In this document: positions 18,779-29,596 of the stretch, one piece after another
Numbering within the stretch: the stretch's first letter is position 1
Layout of the letters: every line of letters starts with the position of its first letter
Assembly (NCBI GenBank): GCA_025449115.1
Contig: JAHLKC010000022.1
Span: forward strand, 248,001-312,000
Direction of reading: 5' to 3'
From: Chytridium lagenaria
Taxonomy: Eukaryota; Chytridiomycota; Chytridiomycetes; Chytridiales; Chytridiaceae
DNA length: 64,000 bases
The notes under the pieces: generated by a model
Seen by the model: the letters and a program-made list of their open reading frames with translations, nothing else
Database searches by the model: none
What the model was told of the DNA's origin: nothing
Position numbers and translations under genes: made by a program

Positions 18779-19020
18779 ACCGTGTTAACATCATTTAAAG
18801 ACGCAGTAATAAAACTCGCCTTTTTATTTATAAACCCAACCTCAGAGTCTGTAATCGCTCATGATAAATACTGGTTTTGAGATTAAAAGATTCGGAGATA
18901 CATATTGAGTCAAATGGTCCAATCAACTTTGATCTTTAATCCACCAATCAAATTGCCCATTTTATCTACTGATTTGGAAAGTATATATTTGCAGTTGTCA
19001 TGAAAATGTACATAATCACA

Positions 19021-19105
19021 TCCCAGTTAGTATAGTGGCTAGTATCCGACCCTGTCAATTCAAAACAGCACGGTTGAGACCCGGGTTCAATTCCCGGACT
19101 GGGAG
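19021..19105 (+). tRNA. tRNA-Asp(GTC) with a short intron
   Basis: The acceptor stem TCCCAGT pairs with ACTGGGA. The anticodon stem CGACC/GGTTG and loop CTGTCA are interrupted after position 37 by a 13-nt intron (19058-19070). The T arm is CCGGGTTCAATTCCCGG. First member of a six-gene array. Confidence 0.88.
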
Positions 19106-19131
19106 CTTTAGGGTTTCTACCCTCCTTAACT

Positions 19132-19205
19132 GGTCGCGTGGTGTAGTCGGTTATCACATCTGTCTAACACACAGAAGGTCTCCAGTTCGATCCTGGACGC
19201 AACCA
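19132..19205 (+). tRNA. tRNA-Val(AAC)
   Basis: Cloverleaf with anticodon loop CTAACAC on stem TCTGT/ACAGA and T loop GTTCGATCC. The acceptor stem GGTCGCG/CGCAACC has one C-A mismatch at the fourth pair, either real or a base error. No intron. Confidence 0.85.
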
Positions 19206-19223
19206 TTTTCGTCTCGATTTTCT

Positions 19224-19297
19224 GCTCCGCTAGCTCAGTTGGTTAGAGCGTGGTGCTAATAACGTCAAGGTCACAGGTTCGATCCCTGTGCGGAGCA
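19224..19297 (+). tRNA. tRNA-Ile(AAT)
   Basis: Acceptor stem GCTCCGC/GCGGAGC, D arm GCTCAGTTGGTTAGAGC, anticodon loop CTAATAA, T arm CAGGTTCGATCCCTG. No intron. Confidence 0.92.
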
Positions 19298-19312
19298 CTC
19301 CCTCTTTCGTAT

Positions 19313-19385
19313 GCCCGGCTAGCTCAATCGGTAGAGCGTCAGACTCTTAATCTGAAGGTTGTGGGTTCGACCCCCACGTTGGGCG
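19313..19385 (+). tRNA. tRNA-Lys(CTT)
   Basis: Acceptor stem GCCCGGC/GTTGGGC (G-T pairs), anticodon loop CTCTTAA on TCAGA/TCTGA, T arm GTGGGTTCGACCCCCAC. An identical gene lies inverted at 36085-36157. Confidence 0.93.
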
Positions 19386-19394
19386 TTTCCATTC

Positions 19395-19467
19395 GGGCCT
19401 GTGGCAAAATGGTTACCGCGCTTGACTACGAATCAAGAGATTCCAGGTTCGACCCCTGGCAGGCTCG
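19395..19467 (+). tRNA. tRNA-Arg(ACG)
   Basis: Acceptor stem GGGCCTG/CAGGCTC, anticodon loop CTACGAA on CTTGA/TCAAG. Only 9 nt after tRNA-Lys, which suggests shared transcription. Inverted copy at 36003-36075. Confidence 0.93.
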
Positions 19468-19484
19468 TATTTTTCCTTTCACCA

Positions 19485-19565
19485 GACAACGTGGCCGAGC
19501 GGTTAAGGCGTTTGACTAGAAATCAAATTCCTTCGGGAGCGCAGGTTCAAGTCCTGCCGTTGTCG
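19485..19565 (+). tRNA. tRNA-Ser(AGA)
   Basis: Acceptor stem GACAACG/CGTTGTC, anticodon loop CTAGAAA, and the long variable arm TTCCTTCGGGAGC expected of tRNA-Ser. Followed by CTTTTTG, a fitting RNA polymerase III terminator. Inverted copy at 35905-35985. Confidence 0.94.
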
Positions 19566-19873
19566 CTTTTTGCCTTTTTTTTGATAAGTTATTATTGAGT
19601 AAGTACTCTGCAGAACATGATTGGATGGAGTCTCGAGTATTGTTATTAGGAATTGCATGTGAATAAAACAATTATTATTTCCTTTTTGGGTGTATTTATT
19701 AGTGCTGTGTAACATTGTCCTTGACTCTTTTTTTTTGTAAAGTTGATGCTTGGACCCTTGCTTTCTTTAGCTTGCTTTTCTGTCATTCCGTCCTTCATTC
19801 CATCCCCTCTGGAGTCCTTCATTCCGTCACATCATCACCACATCACTCCTACCTGTTGACAGGTGCATGCACA

Positions 19874-21801
19874 ATGGACCAAGTGTATACACATTATCAG
19901 GCATCATCGTCATCATCATCATCAGCAGCATCGTCTCCTCAACGTCGTCATCCACTTTATCCCTCAACACCATCAACACAACGAAAGCCTACTCACAACA
20001 GCCATTACAACAACAACATGAACAACAAGAACCATCACCGCCCCACCACTCTCTCACTCAACCTTCCTCGATTCTCTTTTGATAATGATGCTGGCCGGGA
20101 CCCTTATTCTTGGCTTTTAGCGACTCCCTCAAGCAATCCAACGTCTTTACAGCCATCCTCCCCCAAAACCTTTCATCACCAACCAACCCGTCAGTCCTCC
20201 CATTCATCACCACCACCACATTCACCACCACATTCACCACCACCACATTCACCACCACAATCAACACCACCTTCACCCATGGCTGATAAGGTAAAAAACT
20301 CTTTTCCACCCATGACTCCATACACCCCATCATCTCCCCACCGCTCCAGCCTCTTCCTTTTCTGCTTGCTTATGCTTCTAAACGGCGTACAACTAACAAA
20401 AAAAAACCAACATTTTCCCGCCTGCGTCTTGCACCGGTATCCCACCCGATCAACGTCACATCAAAAAAAAAAAACACATCAGCCATTCATCAAGCACCGC
20501 ACAGCTGCTTCACCACCTCCGCCATCAATGGACATCTTCAACCTCAAATCCTCCACCACTACTCCTGTCACTCACGTCATCAATCCCAAGACTTGCAGCT
20601 GCCCCTCATCCCCATTCACATCACTCATCCTCCCCATCCCCACATGTCCAACCATCTCCATCTCCGCACCAACGTCTCCAGTCCCACCATCCCCACGTAA
20701 AGTCCCCCACGCACAGACTTTTCCAACACAACAACAAATCCCTTCCAAAGCTTATCATTACACTGAAAAAGTCTCTCCGCTCGTCATCACCTCCACCGCA
20801 TCCGACAACGACGACGACAACATGCCTATCGCTAAACCCCTTCGAAAACGCTGGCCTAGTTTCCGTGCATCCATAGACGAAGACCCAAAACCTCCACGCA
20901 CACCGTCCGACGACTGGAAGAAACGTTGGTCAACGACTACCACCCCCGTTCTCCCCATCTCCATTTCCCTCAATACCTCCACCCGTAACGTCAAGATGGA
21001 TGCTACCACTGTTGACGTTGACACTGGTCGCATCGTGGAGGAACGTAAAGTTGTGACGTTCAAGGAACGAGTGATGAGGGCTTCTTGGCAGGGGTTGGAG
21101 GAGCGCACGAGTTTTGAGAGTTGTGTGAGCGTGCAGTGGGTGCGAGGGATGTGGGACGGGGTGTTGGAGGGAGTGTGATGTGTGTTAATTTGGATGAAGG
21201 TGAGGAAGGGCCGGCGTTGGGTGCGAGTGTGAAGAGAGTGGATTCGGGGATGGGACCGTCGATTAAACGCAAGACTTCTGTGGCGAGTGAGGTTATGGTT
21301 GTCACGGGACGGTTGAGGAGGGGGAAGGAGAGGTGGAGTGAAGGGGTTGTGAGGTATTGGGATCCTGTTAGGGGAGTTAAAATTGAGAAGAGTGTGAAGA
21401 GGAGGGGGTTGAAGGGGGCGAAGAGTTGTGAGGGGTTGGAGGGGAGGGGGGCGTTTTCTGGAAAGGATGATGATGGGGAGGAGGGACGTCGGTATCGATC
21501 TTTGACGATGAGGAGGAGCGTCAAGGTTGAAGAGAGATCTCCTGACCACGAGGTTGATCAAGACGTTGTAGCGTGTGAACGGAATGCGAGACGGTCCATG
21601 TCCATGTATGGATGGAGTTTGGGGAGGGAGAAGGAGGAGGTGAGGAGGAGTCGGACGGCTTGGACTTTGGGGAGATGGGCGGGACGGAAGGAGGAGGTTG
21701 AGGTTGGGGACGATGGTACGGGGAAGGTGGGAGGTGTGAAGAGGGTTGTGAGAAAGGTCAAGAGTCATCTTTGGGTGTTGGGGAAGTGGAGTAAGGGGTG
21801 A
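19874..21801 (+). CDS. Low-complexity hypothetical protein
   Basis: A long open frame from MDQVYTHYQ (19874) runs through Ser, His/Pro and Asn runs, possibly with an intron starting at GTAAAAAAC (20290) and ending before 20520. It continues through LRKRWPSFRASIDEDPK, DDWKKRWSTTTTP and VVTFKERVMRASW. At about 21130 the frame closes (stop 21178) while a second frame is open from 21121 to 21801 with a basic Gly/Arg/Val-rich sequence. A one-base shift joining the two is plausible. I recognise no domain; KxRWSTT and basic Ser motifs suggest a disordered, phosphorylated regulator at best. The sense strand is C-rich up to about 21000 and strongly G-rich after, so the antisense open frames here (20758-21768) are compositional shadows. 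Confidence 0.45.
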
Positions 21802-22010
21802 TAGGTGATGATGGATTGATATTATCCGTTCGGTGATGATGGTGTATATAAATTTCTATCATCATCAGAGGTTGGGGAATCACGATTTGGATGTGTAAAA
21901 AAGATATTACTATATTTATCTATATATTTATGTTTACCGTGTCTCGGACCTTTTTTTTGAAAACTTGTTTTTTACACGTATCCAACATTCCTCATCTTTA
22001 AACTCATCCC

Positions 22011-22105
22011 ATCATCATCATCATCATCATCCCCGCCACAACTCCACTCATCACCCACACCCCTCCCCAACTCCCTCTTGCCTCCGACGTCTTCCCCGCG
22101 AACCC

Positions 22106-22134
<29 letters not shown>
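22011..22134. repeat. Trinucleotide repeats next to the lipase 3' end
   Basis: (ATC)n at 22011-22030 and (GTC)n at 22107-22133. On the minus strand they would read Met-Met and Thr-Thr runs in an extension of the lipase, but that extension is out of frame after the stop at 22174. The rest of 21802-22173 is 3' flank of two convergent genes. Confidence 0.7.
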
Positions 22135-22137
<3 letters not shown>

Positions 22138-22173
22138 TTTTCGTGACCGCCTCAACCTCCCTCACAACCTCCC

Positions 22174-23289
22174 TCACAACTCCCCCAAATCATCATCACA
22201 AACCCCTCTTCCCTGCGGAAACGGTCCAAACCCCGTATGATCCTTCACAGCCAACACCACCCCTCTCTCACACTCCCCCACACCATCACCATCCTCTTCT
22301 GCCATAACACATCGAACAGGTTGGACCATTGAAGGGGGCCAGTAGATTAAACCCGGGGTGTGGGTGTATGAATCGGTTTGGGGTGTTGTCGGCGGGGATA
22401 AGGGGATGGAGGGGACGACTTTTGTGATTGTTATATAGGGGTAGTGAGAAAATTAAAAAACCTACCATCTTGACCATTCACGAAGCGAAGGACTTCCACA
22501 ACTCTTCCTGTTGATTCCACGGCCTTCCATAACGCATTCGTCGCAACACGGGGTGATCCGAATGTATACAATCGTATCCTTCGATCCCCCAACGTTCCAT
22601 TGACGCTATAAAAATACGTGGCGATCGTCGCCATAGCTGGAACACGTACGAACGGCGTTAAAACCATGAGCAAAAAAGACGGAGGAAGGGAGGGGGATTT
22701 TTACCAGCTCCCAAAGAATGACCTGTGAACACGACGGTATCGCATGTTGAACATTCTCCAAGGACACGGCCAAGTTCATCGTTGATAAAGGGTTCAAGTG
22801 TTTTGTAGGCCTTGAGAAACCCTTCATGGATTCGAACGTTCCCATCGGTGGTGGTTTTCCATACACTAAAATACAACACCCGCTGTTAGCCTTACATTCC
22901 CGTTCAACCCAACTCAACATCGTTTTTTACTTTGCATTCAAAATATAATTATCCACGCCTTTACTCCCCCTAAACACCACCACCGCCGACCTCATCCCTT
23001 TAATCAGCGTCACCCCAGCTCTCAAACCCGATTCCAACGCCTCACCCACGCCGTCATCGGGTTCACCTCCGATTTGGATAAACGCTGGAGGTGTGAAGGG
23101 GAGGGATGCGCAGGTTTGACATTGGGACCAGGTTTGGGTTGTGAGGTTGCAGAAGAGGGTTGAAGAGAGGAGAGAGTAGGGGAGGAGGAGGGTGAAGAGA
23201 GGGGAGGAGACGTTGTAGAGGGTTGTAGAGGGTTGGGAGAGGGATGTTTGGGTGAGGAGAAGGAGGATGAAGGGGAGTGAGGTCTTCAT
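22174..23289 (-). CDS. Secreted class 3 lipase, copy A
   Basis: Four exons (23289-22931, 22865-22705, 22636-22466, 22418-22174) encode a signal peptide (MKTSLPFILLLLTQTSLS) and an alpha/beta-hydrolase of the fungal class 3 lipase family. Visible are AVVVFRGSKGVDNYI, IHEGFLKAYKTL, the nucleophile elbow VFTGHSLGA, RLYTFGSPRVATNALW, NGQDG (candidate catalytic Asp) followed by VVPSIP, and YTHTPGLIYWPP (candidate His). It is about 70-80% like copy B by eye, with all three introns at the same places. The frame ends at a TGA after GVCDDDLGEL. One extra G in the preceding G-run would open a tail with Val/Glu repeats, a Thr run and a Met run to 22004, so the C-terminus is either truncated or a base is missing. 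Role: extracellular acylglycerol hydrolysis (family knowledge). Confidence 0.88.
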
Positions 23290-23945
23290 GGTTTGTCTTT
23301 TTTTTTTGTTGGTTGTGAGGTGCACAAACACGGTGCACAAACAAAGGCCAAGGATGCGTTTGCAGGAGCCCGAGATGACCAGCGACGTGTTCTGTCGCCG
23401 ATGGGGTTCGAAGCGCCAGAGTTGTCCTACAACCCACCGTTGATGTATCTATAGAGAACAATCGCGGGAGAGATGTAGTATAGTGAACGTTGCTCAACCT
23501 TCACCGTCTTTGTTGGTGTTTTCTGCCCAACAGACTTTTTCTTCGTTTAAAAATATGCGGGAATAAAGGGAAGACCCATTGGAACATTAGAATACAGAAA
23601 TCGAATAAAAACTAAAAGTGTGATAAACAAAACGAGTACGCCCATCACGAGAATGCGTCCTATGGAAACAAGCTGCCCGGCACCCTATCCACCCATCCAC
23701 AATGCCCATGATCCATGCCCTCGTCTTATAAGCCTGCATCGATACCTACGGACACTCGACACCCTCAAGTTGATTCAAAAGCAAAAACCTTTCGGAACTT
23801 GCGTAAAACTCTTCAATAAATACCATTGGTAATAAACAAATAACAGAGAAGTTGTCACGCACATAGTAAGCAGACACACAAGTGACAAACCCTTGTGTTC
23901 CGAACCAAAAAGTGTCTCTTTTTGCCGTCCTTCCATCCCTGCATC
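23290..23945. promoter_or_regulatory. Divergent intergenic region between the lipase pair
   Basis: 656 nt between the two head-to-head lipase start codons. No ORF is supported. It should hold both promoters; I see no unambiguous TATA or operator, only AT-rich patches near 23530-23640 and 23815-23880. Confidence 0.4.
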
Positions 23946-25388
23946 ATGAAGGTGTCAGTGGATCCCATCATCCCACCAACCACCCCCCTCCTCCTTCTCC
24001 TCCCCTTCATCCTCCTCCCCCTCATACCCTCAACCCTCGCTCTCCCCTCCCCAACCCTCTACAACGCCTCCTCCCCCCTCTTCACCCACCTCCTCCCCTA
24101 CTCTCTCCTAAGTTCCACTGTATACTGCAACCTCACCAAAAACACCTGGTCCCAATGTCAAACCTGCGCCTCCCTCCCCTTCACACCCCCAACGTTTATC
24201 CAAGTCGGTGGTGAACCCGATGACGGCGTGTTTGAAGGGTGGGAGTCTGGACTGAGAGCTGGGGTGACGGTGAATAAGGGGATGAAGTCGGCGGTGGTTG
24301 TGTTTAGGGGGAGTAAAGGCGTGGATAATTATATTTTAAATGCAAAGTAAAAAACTCACCGTTGTTTCTTTATTTATTAACTATTGATCTTTTTTTAGTG
24401 TATGGAAAACATCCGCCGCTAATACCGTTCGAATTCATCAAGGATTTCTCAAGGCCTACAAAACTCTGGAACCCCTGATCGACGTTGAGCTTCAACGTGT
24501 CTTAGCAGAATGTTCATCATGCGATACCGTCGTGTTCACAGGTCATTCATTGGGAGGTGGTAAGTCAAGACCCCATCCTTTTATGTGATGTATAACGCAA
24601 TATCCTTAAAGCCATGGCTACGATCGCCACGTACATGTACAGCACGAACGGAAAGATAGGGAATCGAAAAATCCGATTGTTTACATTCGGATCACCCCGA
24701 GTTGCAACAAGCGCATTATGGAAGGCTGTGGAAGCAACGGGAAGAGTAGTGGAAGTCCTTCGCTTTGTGAATGGTCAAGATGGTATAATGATTATTTTTA
24801 TTCGTATTCCCTATTCTAACACGAAAACAAAAAGTCGTTCCCTCTGTTCCATTCTCTCCATCCTCGACGCCTTTCACAAAATCCTACGTCCATACCCCGA
24901 ATCTCATCTACTGGCCCCGCGGTGCTTTGCAGCCAGTGAGATGCGCGAGTACGCAGAAAGATGGGGATGGGATGGGCGAGTGTAAGAGGGATGGGGTGTT
25001 GGGTCCTTTGGATCATACAAGGTTTGGACCGTTTCCGCAGGGGAGGAGGGTTTGTAGGATGAATTTGGCGGGGGTTGTGAAGGGGGTGATGGGGACGGGA
25101 ACGGGGAAGGGGAAGGGTGGGAAGGTGAAGGAGAAGGTGGATAAGGTGGTTGAGAGTGTTGGAAAGAAGGTGAAGGAGAAGACGGCGGAAGTAAAGAAGG
25201 CGATAGAGAGTAGCGGGAAGAAGGTGAAGGAGAAGACGGTGGAGGTGAAGAAAACAATTGAGAGTGCTGCGAAGAAGGCACAGGAGAAGACAGTGGAGGT
25301 GAAGAAGGCGATAGAGAGTACCGGGAAGAAGGTGACGGGGAAGCTACAGAAGATTTTTGGGAGTATATTTAAGGACGTGTTTGGATGA
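23946..25388 (+). CDS. Secreted class 3 lipase, copy B, with a repeat coiled-coil tail
   Basis: Exons 23946-24346, 24399-24559, 24612-24782 and 24835-25388; all three introns are exactly 52 nt. A hydrophobic leader (LLLLLPFILLPLIPSTLA) precedes the lipase domain: CNLTKNTWSQCQTCASLP, AVVVFRGSKGVDNYI, VRIHQGFLKAYKTLEP, VFTGHSLGG with the nucleophile Ser, FTFGSPRVATSALW, NGQDG (Asp), and YVHTPNLIYWP (His). After the catalytic domain (GPFPQGRRVC) comes a Lys/Glu-rich tail of about 100 residues. It is built of 18-residue units (KKVKEKTVEVKKAIESTG) repeated about four times, reminiscent of amphipathic LEA-like helices, and ends in LQKIFGSIFKDVFG. Copy A lacks this tail. The tail could tether the enzyme to membranes or lipid droplets (inference). 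No frame breaks. Confidence 0.92.
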
Positions 25389-25631
25389 ACGATAAGAAAA
25401 GAATAAACGTAGAGGGATACTTGTATTTAGACAGGCTTTATAAATCAGTATCATGAGCAGCGACAGTACCGATGGATGCGATGCCCCTCACGACGCCCGT
25501 CTTTTGCCCGTCGTCCTTGTCTCCATCACGCATTCAATGACGATAAAGTTTGCGTCTCACAATCAACAAATTTCGAATCGAATTCATGGCAAGGTCCGCT
25601 CATTCTTCCTGATTCTGCGGACATTGTTGTG

Positions 25632-28600
25632 ATGACGGCCGCAGTACTTTCTGCAGGAACGAGACCGGACGGCATCACTCCTTATCCGTCATCATCATCA
25701 TCATCATCATCGTCATCTTCAGCATTCAATGCATGCCTTTCCACAATGGACCCTTCACCAGCATCAGCGTCTTCCCGACTAGAATATACCCTACCTCCCA
25801 CAACATCAGCTCCATCGGATTCCCATACCCCTATCGACACAATGCTCCTCATGACACCCACACGCACAGACATGACCGATTTCATTCCCATCTCTTCCCA
25901 CGCCACTCAAGACACCAACATGACCCAGCCAACGTCACCAGCCCTTCACACGCCCTCACCATTCACACCTGCCACATCCACCACTACCAACAACGCCACC
26001 ACACTTCTCCGTCGAAACAGCTTCACCTCCATCCCAACCCTTACACCACCTCCCTCTATATCCACCCACCGTTCCCTTTCCCACCAAACCCCTCCAAGAA
26101 CCCACCAAAGCCCTCCCTACCCCTCCCTCGACACCGCCCCTTCCTCTTCCCTCCGTCGCATGTCCCTATCCCAACAAGACTCCTCAACTCCCATCTCCCG
26201 TTTCTTTCAAAAACCATCCGACGTCGGCCTCCCCCTCAAACCATCCCGCACAGCCCCCGCAGCATTGAGCTCAGGAATGCAATGGTGGAAGCGCTTTGCG
26301 ACGCCTGTGAAAAGGGGCGTGGAAATTAAGGTTTTGGCGGGGGAGGTCATGGGTGAACCAAAGGGTGTTGCTGTTGCTGCGGAAAATGCGTTGGTGGAGA
26401 GGAGGGTGGGGTTTGCGGATGTGGATGTGGATGAGGAGACGGCGTTGGAGTTGGCGATTGCGGCTTCGTTGGAGGATAGAGCGATAGATGATTCTTTAGA
26501 GTATATTGCGGTAGATGAGACGGGGATCGGAGAAGTGGATTCTGCGTCAGAGGCTTCCGCTTCAGAACGTGAGATAATCTTCCTGTTCTCGTTGTTCTGT
26601 TTATTCTTTGACACTGGAATGCTAACCTTTTGAATAAAAAGACGACCGAAAACAATCATCAACCACATTGACGCCCACCCCCCTCCCTTCTAAACGACGT
26701 TCCCTATGGCTCGAAAAAGGCAAAGGCGTTCCATTCACTTCCTCCATCTCCTATACCGTCTTTGGTTCCCTCCCCGACATCATCATCACCCCTCCACACA
26801 CCCCCTTCACCCTCGACTCCATCCCCGCAGAAGTTTGGCTCCGCATCGCCTGCTACCTCCCAGACCCCTCGCTCCTTTCCCGCACCTGTCGCGCAGCCCG
26901 CGCCATGCTCGACGCTGAACACCACACCCCGCCCACAACTCTTCTTCGTCGCTCAAAACCCTAAGCCACACGTCCAACCTCGCCTTCCGTCGAGACTGGC
27001 TGGTCCATCGGTACGGCGCGCATTTGGCGTTTTTCTATGCTTACGCTAGACATTATAAGAGTCCGAGACGGGTGAGGAATGAAGAAATTCGGTTGGTGTT
27101 GAATCGAAAGGTGAATCTGGGACCGGCTGCTGTTGCCACGCTTGATTGCGGCGAGTTGGGGGAGTGGAGAGGAGAAGCGACGGAGGGGGAGAGGGTTTTT
27201 GTTGACGGAAGGAGTTGGCGAGGTTGTTGGTGAGGAGTGGGGTTGGGTTGCCGAGGTTTTTGCTGCAAAAGATGTGTAGAGATGTCAAAGAGAGTGGTGA
27301 GACTTTTTTTTTCTACATTCGTTAATTATATTTTCATGTTGATTTAATGCGATCTTGTGAATTCCAGAAACACGGCTGCCTTTATTTGAGAATTGTGGTT
27401 AAGGAGTATATGCAGAGGTTGCGTGATCCAAAACCCTCATGGCGTCGACCCGCTCCTCCTCTACAACCTACATCCCGTCTCATTCCTGGCTTTGATCCTT
27501 ACCCCCACCACCGACTCCACCCCTACCGATTCATCAGACGTACCCCGTATCCCCCTCCCAACCTGGGCTCTAAACTCTCCTATCCTTCTCGAATCCCTCG
27601 GACCTCCCCCGCCCAACGGTTCTCTCCCCGTCACCCCACCTACCCCCACCCCTCCCTCCGAAACCCACTGGCGCGACATATTCCTCCTCGACGACGTTGC
27701 CGAATTCGAACGTCTCGCCAACGACCTCCACGGCACCCCCGATAATCTCCACCGCATCCGGTCTCTCATTATCGAAAACGGTTTCGTCCCCGTCGAAGAA
27801 GTCACTCCATCCGCTGCTTTCCGCGTCTTCCAACTCTCCCGCGTTGACATGGATATCCTTGATCTTTTGATCACCAAAAACGGAATCTACATTCCACCCA
27901 TCAACGACGCGATCCTTACCCGGTTGATCCAACAAACCGATTCAACAGATCCTGTCCACCTCCTCCGCGATTATCTGCAAAGAGGGTTTCGTGTGACCCT
28001 ACCTTTTGTCAGCGCCGTGTTGAGGAGTCTTGCACGAAATCCGTGGAACTCGTAGTCGCTGTTTCGACGCTCGCACCAACCCGGATGTTGGGGGAGGCGG
28101 CGGCGGAAGTTGCGAAAAGCATGTTAGGCCCTGGGGGCGAGTTTCGGGAGGAGGTTATGGAGGGGATGGTGGGGTTGGGGTTTTGGGGAGGGAGGAGTCA
28201 GGAGGGCGTTGTTGTTGCCGGCTGTTTTGAAGCGGGATGGGGAGCGGAGGAGGGAGGAGGGAGGGAGGGAGGGGGTTGAGGGGGTTAAAGGACGGGTCGC
28301 GAGTTGGAGAGCGACGGGGGCCGGGGGTGCCGTATAATACGAGATGTTATGAGCAGAGTGCGCCGATACGGGGTGGAGGTGGGTGTTGAAGGCGTTTGGG
28401 GCGAATCATGTGATGACTAGGATGTGTTTTGATGGTGAGTTTTAAATAATTTTTTTTTCGTAGCCTCTTTTCCTCCTTCCCCTGTATATAATTCCTCCCT
28501 GGGGTTTTGTTTTCGTTTATTCATTTTAATTTTTTTCAATTTTAATGGGCGGTGTCAAATATATTCTGAAACCTTCCCACAATTCCTTCCTCATAATGTA

Positions 28601-29255
28601 TCACACATTTAATTCTTTTACAGATCTAATGCAATGGCTCGCCGACGTCGCCTCCCGACCCCAAATAACGAACCGCACCTCCCAACAAGACATTAACCTT
28701 TTCTCCCTTCCTCTCGAATTCATGGACCAAGGCTGTCGCGTCCGTCCCCACCACCTCCCCCATCTCGCCCGCATAGCCCTCACTCCCAAATCCTCCCCCT
28801 ACCCCTCCATCATCCTCTACCGCGTCCGTCGATGGGCCCATATCAGCGGTGGCATTAAAGACGACGAACGCAAAGCCTGGATGGACGGTCTCAGACGTAT
28901 TGTTGGCCGCGATTACGCAAAGAGGTTGGCAAAGATTGATTTAGCGCCCAAAGAGGAGTGGGATCGGAATCATCCGCTTGTGGCGGGAACGAATGGTGGA
29001 GCGTTACGACGGACATCTGTGTCGAATGCTTTGGGATCACAGGGTTTGCTTGACGTTAATCGAGGGAGACCTGTTACAGGGGTTAGCGATACTTCCTCTC
29101 TTCGTGGGTTAAGTCCATCCACGTATCCCCCTTCGTCCCCTCATAATGCTTCTACGGCGGCTGCTATGGTGACACGGAAGTCATTTGAAGCGTCGTCGAA
29201 CCTTGGTGGTCGGAGTCCGTCAAAGTCGAGGGTTGTTGGCGAGTATTTTGATTGA
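25632..29255 (+). CDS. F-box protein with a long C-terminal region
   Basis: Four exons: about 25632-26568, 26642-27296, 27368-28434 and 28624-29255. An in-frame upstream ATG at 25476 is possible. Exon 1 is a Ser/Thr/Pro-rich disordered region. Exon 2 carries the F-box (LDSIPAEVWLRIACYLPDPSLLSRTCRAA), which would link the protein to Skp1 in an SCF ubiquitin ligase, then RRDWLVHRYGAHLAFFYAYARH. Exon 3 has helical segments (DVAEFERLANDL, DILDLLITKNG) that look like degenerate ankyrin-type repeats. Exon 4 ends with WMDGLRRIVGRDYAKRLAKID and a Ser-rich tail. One-base breaks occur near 26945, 27200, 27430 and 28040, each at an A- or G-run. The substrate is unknown. In every exon the sense strand goes from C-rich to G-rich. 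Confidence 0.65.
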
Positions 29256-29535
29256 GGAGCCGGTGATTACGGTGAAGAGTGGAGGGACGGAGGTGGGGAA
29301 CCCGGTGCCTCTTGGGTTGAGTGGGAGTCGGCCGTCGAGGTTTGGGGAGGAGGCGGGGGAGTTGTATAGGGTTTTAGGGGGGAGGGGTTAGTTGTTTGGG
29401 AAGTGGGGTGCGAAGAGATGGATCAGGGATGGGGTGAATGGATGAGGTTTTTTTGGAGTTTGTTCAAGTAGAGGCTGTTGGCGAGTATCTTGATAGAGGA
29501 GCTAGTGATTATAGTGAGGAGTGGAGGGACGGAGA
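29226..29535 (+). repeat. Imperfect direct duplication of the F-box gene 3' end
   Basis: The sequence around the stop codon (29226-29290, GTTGTTGGCGAGTATTTTGA) recurs at 29466-29530 (GCTGTTGGCGAGTATCTTGA), about 240 nt downstream, with GGAGTGGAGGGACGGAG in both. In the second copy the stop TGA is AGA and the frame stays open to about 29596. Confidence 0.7.
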
Positions 29536-29596
29536 GCACGGAACTGGGGTGCCGGTTGGGAAGGGCATCCCGCGGAGGTTCGAAGAGAGGGAGTAG

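Noticed and set aside
20758..21768. 336-residue open frame on the minus strand
   Set aside because: Pro/His/Ser-rich shadow of a G-rich coding strand; no domain, no start or splice context.
21965..22240. Plus-strand ORF with His and Arg runs
   Set aside because: Antisense of the lipase A last exon and its trinucleotide repeats.
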